From contig NZ_CAKLDM010000002.1 of assembly GCF_921294215.1 (NCBI RefSeq), positions 2,542,001 through 2,606,000 of the forward strand: a stretch of DNA of 64,000 nucleotides, given 5' to 3'. The DNA comes from Vibrio marisflavi CECT 7928 (GTDB lineage: Bacteria > Pseudomonadota > Gammaproteobacteria > Enterobacterales > Vibrionaceae). Position 1 is the stretch's first letter, and each line of letters starts with the position of its first letter. This document shows positions 58,707-64,000 of the stretch, piece after piece. The translations under genes and the position numbers were made by a program. Under the pieces are notes generated by a model. That model did no database searches and was not told the origin of the DNA. It saw only the letters and a program-made list of their open reading frames with translations.

Positions 58707-59880
58707 TTTTATTGCTCCAAAATTTAGTCGACCAATCAAGTAAGGCTTTCAGAATATATCTGTCAAATAGGTATAGGGACAGCAGGATCAAAGTGGGGAT
58801 TACTACCCATACGACAAACACAGCAGAAAAATCTCCTCGAGCGGACTTAATAATAAAAGTTAACACTGGTACTATAAATAATGGACCTAGGCGGGCTAGC
58901 ACTAATAATACTACTGTAAATAAAACGCAAAAAACAGGCAAATATAAACCAAAATTTAACCATAGCTCCAGAGCATGGTTAAAACCTGTGCCTGTCATGT
59001 TCGCCGTATAATACTCAGATGCTAACCTTGAATTTGATATCAAGCTATCGCCAAAAACATTACGAATCCAATGTGGATAATATATAGATTGATGCAAATA
59101 GCTAGGATTATCTCCTAACATGTACGAGTACATTATATTGAGCGCATGCCTAGCATCAGCAGCAGAAAAACGAAGGAAATGCAATATATCATCAAACAAA
59201 AATGTAGGATTATCGCTTCCTGTTACATAGTTAAAAAAGGACTTATAGAATAATATAGATGTTATACCTAAAATAACAAGAGCAACTCGACTCCTAGTTT
59301 GTTTCAGTGAAAACCAAACCAATGCTACTAGAAACAAAATATACTCCCGCTCTCTTATAGCAAAGATAATCACAAAAAATATTGCAATAACAAACACCTT
59401 CTCTCTAGATGTTCCACGCACACCTAGTAGATAAAGAAGCATAGATGCAGCGATTAGGACCTCACCAGGCCAAAACCCTACTGATTCCTTATATATATAC
59501 CGATCCACACCTATCCACGGTAGGTAGATTATCATTACTACAATCAGCAACACATACACAATTCGTTTACTAATAAACAAATCATAGCTTACAAACTTAT
59601 CTAATTTACCCAGTCTGTTTATCAGTAAGAGGTACGCAAATGAATATGAAAAAAGCACAAATAATGATAAAAGGAAACCAGAAAAGAACGGCGGATCTAT
59701 AGATATATTTTGATATCGATATAACCCTCCACCCCACCCCTTTGTCAAAAAAAATACAACATATGGGTATACTAAAAAGTAAAGTTGAGAAGCAATCAAA
59801 GACATCATATAAAAGCTGAATATAGCTTTTGTACTTGTAGCCTCTCCGTTACTGGAAAATACACATAGCTGTTTATTCAT
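58690..59880 (-). CDS. Second polytopic membrane protein, polymerase-like
   Basis: The 396-residue protein has about ten hydrophobic segments. A long periplasmic-type loop lies after the middle (about 225-300, with AADARHALNIMYSYMLGDN and a Tyr/His-rich stretch). This resembles Wzy/WaaL-type proteins in topology but has no motif I can name. AGGGAG precedes the ATG, which overlaps the upstream glycosyltransferase by eight bases. It may be a second polymerase, a ligase-like transferase or a partner of the CDP-alcohol module; the sequence alone does not decide. Confidence 0.6.
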   Translation of the reverse strand: MNKQLCVFSSNGEATSTKAIFSFYMMSLIASQLYFLVYPYVVFFLTKGWGGGLYRYQNISIDPPFFSGFLLSLFVLFSYSFAYLLLINRLGKLDKFVSYDLFISKRIVYVLLIVVMIIYLPWIGVDRYIYKESVGFWPGEVLIAASMLLYLLGVRGTSREKVFVIAIFFVIIFAIREREYILFLVALVWFSLKQTRSRVALVILGITSILFYKSFFNYVTGSDNPTFLFDDILHFLRFSAADARHALNIMYSYMLGDNPSYLHQSIYYPHWIRNVFGDSLISNSRLASEYYTANMTGTGFNHALELWLNFGLYLPVFCVLFTVVLLVLARLGPLFIVPVLTFIIKSARGDFSAVFVVWVVIPTLILLSLYLFDRYILKALLDWSTKFWSNKNAIGK

Positions 59881-61003
59881 ACTCCCTCTGAACTATCTTA
59901 TATAATTTAGACACATTGCTAACAAGTGTTCGTATTGAATACTGCTCAGCAACAGCCCTACACTTTTTTGCTTGGGCGTAGTCAAATTTTGTCGCCGAGT
60001 ACTCTGCAATTTTATCACCCAAACCAGTAGAATCACTAACGTTCACTAAACTGCTTACTTCATTGTTTAAAATAGAACTTAATGCACCAGCCTTTGTAGT
60101 AACAACAAATTTACCACAAGCTAAAGCTTCCAAGACTACTTTAGGAAAACCTTCTTTAATTGATGAGAGAATAAAAAAATGACAACTCGACATCAATGTA
60201 AAAATCTCAGACCGAGACTTTGAACCTTCGAACGAAATTCTATCTCCAAGTTTTAGCTGAGCGACCAAGTTTTCCAGTTCCTCTCTTTGAGGACCTATAC
60301 CTACGATTTTTAATGGATAAACATCAGGGTTTATAGAAATAGCGTGAGCATAGGCGGCAATTAGTGTTTGAATATCTTTCTGCCACCTTAAACTAGCTAC
60401 ACATAACAAAAACTTACCATTCTTAGGAGGGCTTTCAACCAATGAAAAGAATTCCGTATCAACGAAATTTCCAATATATTTTATTGGCTTATCTGGAAAC
60501 ATCTCTTTAATCGGCTTTGACATTAGAGGAGAAACATAAATAAAACCATCATAATATCGAAAAACCATTCTTGCTATTCTATTCTTTTTAACTCGGATGA
60601 AATCAGTACCGTGAAAACCAAATACGACAGGACAACGAAGCAGTAGTTTTAGGATCAAGCCAGTAAACATAAATCCTATGCTATGTACATGTACTAACTT
60701 TACTTCTTTACGAATAGACCAAAGCTCTTTAATTGCCTCAAAACTACATATAAAATCCCCAAATAACTTAACAATAAAAACAGATAGCTTCCCAAAAAAA
60801 CTAGTCTTATCACCTAGCACAGCATCTGGTGAAGAGATTCTAACTATATCGACATCATTGCTAAAGTCATATTGAGTCGCAGCCCCTTTATAAGGAACAA
60901 ATATTTTCGTTTTTTCTCTAATATAATCCGAATAGTAGAAAGCATGTTGACCAGCTCCAGGTTGACTTTCCATTGGCAATGTTCTCGTTAAACGTACAAT
61001 CAT
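59873..61003 (-). CDS. Glycosyltransferase family 4
   Basis: A 376-residue GT-B transferase with acceptor-side VFGFHGTDFIRVKKNR and YVSPLMSK. The donor domain begins at FLLCVASLRWQKDIQTLI and has the EX7E motif SIKEGFPKVVLEALACGK. The ATG at 61003 overlaps the CDP-alcohol phosphotransferase stop by ATGA; a start at 61009 is possible. Immediate coupling to the CDP-alcohol enzyme suggests they act on the same part of the glycan. Confidence 0.85.
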   Translation of the reverse strand: MIVRLTRTLPMESQPGAGQHAFYYSDYIREKTKIFVPYKGAATQYDFSNDVDIVRISSPDAVLGDKTSFFGKLSVFIVKLFGDFICSFEAIKELWSIRKEVKLVHVHSIGFMFTGLILKLLLRCPVVFGFHGTDFIRVKKNRIARMVFRYYDGFIYVSPLMSKPIKEMFPDKPIKYIGNFVDTEFFSLVESPPKNGKFLLCVASLRWQKDIQTLIAAYAHAISINPDVYPLKIVGIGPQREELENLVAQLKLGDRISFEGSKSRSEIFTLMSSCHFFILSSIKEGFPKVVLEALACGKFVVTTKAGALSSILNNEVSSLVNVSDSTGLGDKIAEYSATKFDYAQAKKCRAVAEQYSIRTLVSNVSKLYKIVQREYE

Positions 61004-61752
61004 ATCCATTTATCCAGACGACTAATAATTTTAATCCTTACAATCACCTTTATAACGTTTACTAAAGTAAATATGATAAAATATCCAGTCAATAAATATG
61101 GTTCACTCATACTGGTCAATAGCTGAAATATAGACAAGATAGGTATAAGGTGAAAAAAGGCAACATTCGTAAACAGTACTTCTCCTACAAGCCGACCATA
61201 CCCCTTTATAGGCATTGTTGTCGCCTTTTTCTTGTCTTTTACTGTTAGTTTTTCTGATTTGTTATTTTTATCTAAGTCGACACCGACTAAAACTCTCAAG
61301 TCCCTTAAAGCAATATCGCTTATATGAGTCAAAACCAATACAAAAGAAACGTACAAAATAATCTTATTATCAAGCCATAAATAAAGCCCAACCCCTGCAC
61401 CAAAATAAGCACTTACATCTGTAATATAGTGTGCAACTCTATCGTAATAATCACCAGTCAAGCTGGTTTTATTTGAATACCTTGCGACCTCACCATCCGC
61501 AGCATCCAGTATATTTAAAATTATCAAAGCAAGGCCACCCAGAGCCCAATTAATATTTCCTCCACAAGAAAATAGAAGCCCACCTATGATACCAGTTGGG
61601 ATCATAAGGAGTGTTAAAGTATTTGGGTGGATGCTTTTTCTATAGCAATAGGCAGCCAAAATAGGGGACAACTTACCTGAGATTTTCCGTGAGTAAAACT
61701 CTTTAAAAGACTGTCGCTCATATATGTCAGAGACAATATCAAAAAAACTCAT
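61000..61752 (-). CDS. CDP-alcohol phosphatidyltransferase family enzyme with a His in place of the last motif Asp
   Basis: Integral membrane enzyme of 250 residues that should transfer a phospho-alcohol from a CDP-activated donor. The family motif D-x2-DG-x2-AR-x8-G-x3-D-x3-D is present at D83, D86, G87, A90, R91, G100 and D104. The last position is His108 (DYYDRVAHY). About six membrane segments are visible. I chose the ATG at 61752 with GAGG upstream, one base after the methyltransferase stop. The acceptor is likely a glycan intermediate or lipid. Neighbouring nucleotidyltransferase, DUF711 and methyltransferase genes may supply the activated alcohol. Confidence 0.8.
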   Translation of the reverse strand: MSFFDIVSDIYERQSFKEFYSRKISGKLSPILAAYCYRKSIHPNTLTLLMIPTGIIGGLLFSCGGNINWALGGLALIILNILDAADGEVARYSNKTSLTGDYYDRVAHYITDVSAYFGAGVGLYLWLDNKIILYVSFVLVLTHISDIALRDLRVLVGVDLDKNNKSEKLTVKDKKKATTMPIKGYGRLVGEVLFTNVAFFHLIPILSIFQLLTSMSEPYLLTGYFIIFTLVNVIKVIVRIKIISRLDKWI

Positions 61753-61753
61753 A

Positions 61754-62461
61754 CTACTGAACCTCATAGACCATAACCCGAAGTCTAGTCTCCTTCCACT
61801 TATTTAATCCAGATGCATCATCAAACATATCCATATCATGAATAAGAGTAGCGTTTAAGCAACTAAATAGCTCCCGGTACTTCTGTGGCGTTCTATATAT
61901 TGCACTATAATTATCTCCAAGAGCTGTTGAGTATTTATTTGATATGATATGATCATCTTTTAAAAGTGACATTCCATCTCTCAATATTATCCGCGCACCT
62001 GGCTTTAAGCATTTCGATAGTTTAGTCAAAATCCTTATTATATCTCCATCTTCCAGGTAAAGGAATAGTCCAGAAATAAGCACAACATCATAATCATTAT
62101 CAAAGTTAAAATCACACACATCAGATTGGAGGAATGTAATATTTCTCAGATTATTTTCTTTCGCTATTTCCTGTCCATATTGAATAAGATTTTGGTTATA
62201 TTCAACTGCTATTATTTTTTTAAAGTACTTACTAAAGTGGATACTCCAATAGCCGTACCCACACCCTAAATCTAAGAGGTTAGTATTATATGAACCCTTA
62301 AAAACTGTCTCTAATACTCGAGATTCAAGTTTGACTTTTTGCTCAGATAATTGACTATTAGTTTCTAGATTGGTAATTGATACTTTATTGCTAGTCTTAT
62401 CCAACTTTTCAACTCTTGAGTCCCAAAACTTCCTTACAAGTTCTTTGTCAAAACTAGCCAC
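61754..62461 (-). CDS. Class I SAM-dependent methyltransferase
   Basis: A 235-residue protein with SAM motif I LLDLGCGYGYWSIHF, the ribose-binding acidic motif AVEYNQN, and YDVVLISGLFLYLED. The substrate is unknown. I favour a GTG start at 62461, which overlaps the DUF711 stop (TAGTG) and has AGGGA about eight bases upstream. An ATG at 62482 would give 242 residues but lacks a ribosome site. Location between DUF711 and the CDP-alcohol enzyme points to methylation of the alcohol or of its glycan product. Confidence 0.8.
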   Translation of the reverse strand: MASFDKELVRKFWDSRVEKLDKTSNKVSITNLETNSQLSEQKVKLESRVLETVFKGSYNTNLLDLGCGYGYWSIHFSKYFKKIIAVEYNQNLIQYGQEIAKENNLRNITFLQSDVCDFNFDNDYDVVLISGLFLYLEDGDIIRILTKLSKCLKPGARIILRDGMSLLKDDHIISNKYSTALGDNYSAIYRTPQKYRELFSCLNATLIHDMDMFDDASGLNKWKETRLRVMVYEVQ

Positions 62462-63612
62462 TAGAAAAGTCCCTGTATACATGTATCGTTTAAGAAATCG
62501 TGATTAAAGTGCGTAACTGCTCCTGCGCGTTTACCTTGTATAGGAAGAAGTCTCAAACCAAGTGGCTTATTTAGTCGACTTGCCATCATAGCCAAGTCTA
62601 AAGCAACACCAGCTATCGTAGCTTCCGAAGTTTCGCCTGGTATAGGCACCATATCGACACCAACACCACATACTGACGAATACATAATTAGATCATTAAC
62701 AGTGACAGCACCCTCTGAAAACCTGCGAGCTAAAAGGTCATCCTCTAGCACACTCAGCATAACACCGTTAAAACCGCTCGCAATGACTCTTTCATCAGAG
62801 GCCATACCTTTAAGCTCAGCTGTAAGTCTACCCACAATTGAAAGTGCGCCAGATGAGCCAATAGTATAGCCTTGATTTTCAATCAGCTGTGCAACTGAGT
62901 CGGTGGTATGTGGTATCGGAGCTAAAGACCAATCACCTCCCAATAATGGAATATCACATGATTTAAGATTAACCTCTGCAGCACTGTAACACTTGGACAA
63001 TGAATCCAGCGCGTTATCAGAGAGTTTAATTTCCTTAACTTCATCAAACTCTCGTACCACTACAGGCAGGGACTCAATACCTAGAGATGCCCCAAAGGAT
63101 GAGGAATATGAAAACGGATAGTACGGTGTACCTGAAACTATCTCAAAGCCTATGCCAAACCGGAAGTTAATACCCCCAGTACTATCCGCTCGTGATAGAG
63201 ATTTGCATATTGAAGCATATAACTTCGCAGGTACTGAACTGTTGTCAAACCCAGTGGAGCGAATAGAAACAAATAGATTTGGAAGCTCTACCAAAATAGC
63301 AACTATCCGCGCGACTACCGCAGCATAAGAGTGTTCCCCTTCACTTCCTTTATATACAATAGGCTGGTTAACCCATCTTACACCGCTATGCCGAAACTTA
63401 TCATAATTCACCTTTAGCCCAGTCATAGCCTTTTCTAGCTCATATAGATCTGAAAAGGTTATTGTTTGGAGTGTGACTCTTGAAGTTCGAACTTCTGACA
63501 TGGATGAAATAATTGGTAGCGCTTTACAAATTTTATTTACTCTCTCTCTCTCTTCTCGAGAATGTGAGATACAATCATCACCCAAAAAAAATGTATAGGT
63601 CCTAACTTTCAC
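62461..63612 (-). CDS. DUF711 (UPF0210) family protein
   Basis: The 383-residue protein is recognisable as DUF711 by its C-terminal half: SGFNGVMLSVLEDDLLARR, TVNDLIMYSSVCGVGVDMVP, IPGETSEATIAGVALDL and LNKPLGLRLLPIQGKRAG. The family is conserved but has no established function; I recall its fold being grouped with pyruvate formate-lyase-like enzymes. It is shorter than typical stand-alone UPF0210 proteins (about 445-450 residues). Start is a GTG at 63612 with AGGAA upstream. A DUF711 gene inside a polysaccharide operon is unexpected and suggests a metabolic step making a glycan substituent. Confidence 0.82.
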   Translation of the reverse strand: MKVRTYTFFLGDDCISHSREERERVNKICKALPIISSMSEVRTSRVTLQTITFSDLYELEKAMTGLKVNYDKFRHSGVRWVNQPIVYKGSEGEHSYAAVVARIVAILVELPNLFVSIRSTGFDNSSVPAKLYASICKSLSRADSTGGINFRFGIGFEIVSGTPYYPFSYSSSFGASLGIESLPVVVREFDEVKEIKLSDNALDSLSKCYSAAEVNLKSCDIPLLGGDWSLAPIPHTTDSVAQLIENQGYTIGSSGALSIVGRLTAELKGMASDERVIASGFNGVMLSVLEDDLLARRFSEGAVTVNDLIMYSSVCGVGVDMVPIPGETSEATIAGVALDLAMMASRLNKPLGLRLLPIQGKRAGAVTHFNHDFLNDTCIQGLF

Positions 63613-63621
63613 TTTTGTTTC

Positions 63622-64000
63622 CTATAAAGACTCTTTTGCTGTCAAATAATCAACAACCGAGTTAATTTCAAACACATCTGATTTTGACAGCACACCGAAT
63701 CTAAAATCTTGTTTACACTTTAGTACTGCCTCAACTACTGAGACATCAGAATTATTTCTACAAAGCTCTTTTATTTCATAAAGGTGCTCAGCATCGAAAA
63801 TGATTGGGCCTCGATACAGTGGATCACTTATGTTTCTAACATGTCCCATATATACAGACTTTACTACATCATTTTCCAATGCTAAGTTGGCAGATTCAGG
63901 GTGGCGAAACTCCGTTTGTATGCCAAAAATAGTCGAAGCTCTATTAACCTTAAATTGCTCAACTGCCATATCAGAAAAGATGAGATCACTCGGTATGATA
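63622..64000 (-). CDS. Probable sugar/alcohol-phosphate nucleotidyltransferase, C-terminal part
   Basis: The reading frame is open to the window edge, so the N-terminal part, with the expected catalytic motif, lies outside. The visible 125 residues begin IIPSDLIFSD. They include GPIIFDAEHLYEIKELC and end FEINSVVDYLTAKESL, which is like the C-terminal pattern of NTP-transferase proteins (aromatic, then I-N/D-x-x-x-D-Y/L). An ATG at 63969 could be read as a start, but the in-frame sequence before it fits the family. It lies nine bases upstream of the DUF711 gene. CTP use is guessed from the CDP-alcohol enzyme nearby. Confidence 0.5.
   Translation of the reverse strand, partial: IIPSDLIFSDMAVEQFKVNRASTIFGIQTEFRHPESANLALENDVVKSVYMGHVRNISDPLYRGPIIFDAEHLYEIKELCRNNSDVSVVEAVLKCKQDFRFGVLSKSDVFEINSVVDYLTAKESL

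Overview
The window reads as chromosomal DNA of a marine gammaproteobacterium of the genus Vibrio or a close relative. The evidence is the sequence of the conserved proteins (FrdABCD, HslVU, FtsN, CytR, PriA, bL31, MetJ/B/L/F, ZapB, GlpX, GroESL, BirA, MurB, PssA) and their order, which as I recall it resembles the large chromosome of vibrios. No rRNA, tRNA, CRISPR array, transposase or integrase was seen. Both edges cut genes: the first codons of epmA at the left, and a probable nucleotidyltransferase at the right.

Layout. (1) 1-10.95 kb is housekeeping: divergent epmA/frdABCD (anaerobic fumarate respiration), hslVU behind a sigma-32-like promoter, ftsN, cytR, priA, rpmE and a small lipoprotein gene. 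(2) 11.2-24.3 kb is a self-contained hydroxamate siderophore locus. An operon of decarboxylase, diamine N-monooxygenase, MFS exporter, a fused acyltransferase/NIS synthetase (DfoC type) and a short AraC regulator is followed by a TonB-dependent receptor and FhuC/FhuD/FhuB-type uptake genes. A Fur operator sits inside the first promoter, and a second Fur-like site and a hexanucleotide repeat precede the receptor. The product is probably of the desferrioxamine/bisucaberin/putrebactin family. (3) 24.5-31.2 kb holds a malic enzyme and the methionine genes metJ, metBL and metF with tandem Met boxes. (4) 31.2-42.7 kb is again backbone: zapB, glpX, a YiaD-type lipoprotein, modF, groESL, a cysteine-rich SufR-like regulator, a DUF3135 protein, birA, murB, a GNAT protein and pssA.

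(5) 42.7-64 kb is an AT-rich surface polysaccharide locus (capsule or O-antigen), all on the minus strand and mostly with overlapping genes, so its promoter lies to the right of the window. In transcription order it holds a nucleotidyltransferase end, a DUF711 protein, a methyltransferase, a CDP-alcohol phosphotransferase, a glycosyltransferase, a polymerase-like membrane protein, another methyltransferase, Wzx, a second Wzy candidate, an AsnB-type amidotransferase, a glycosyltransferase, TviB and TviC homologues, a glycosyltransferase, a WbpV-like SDR, a PglC-type initiating transferase, Ugd, a UDP-glucuronate 4-epimerase and a WbpM-like 4,6-dehydratase.

The downstream half resembles the Pseudomonas aeruginosa O6 / Salmonella Vi toolkit. 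It predicts a glycan with a 6-deoxy-N-acetylhexosamine, N-acetylhexosaminuronic acid (perhaps amidated) and hexuronic acid. The upstream half suggests that a CDP-activated alcohol of unknown identity is made and transferred. I regard this module as the least explained and most interesting part of the window, with the siderophore locus and its repeat second.
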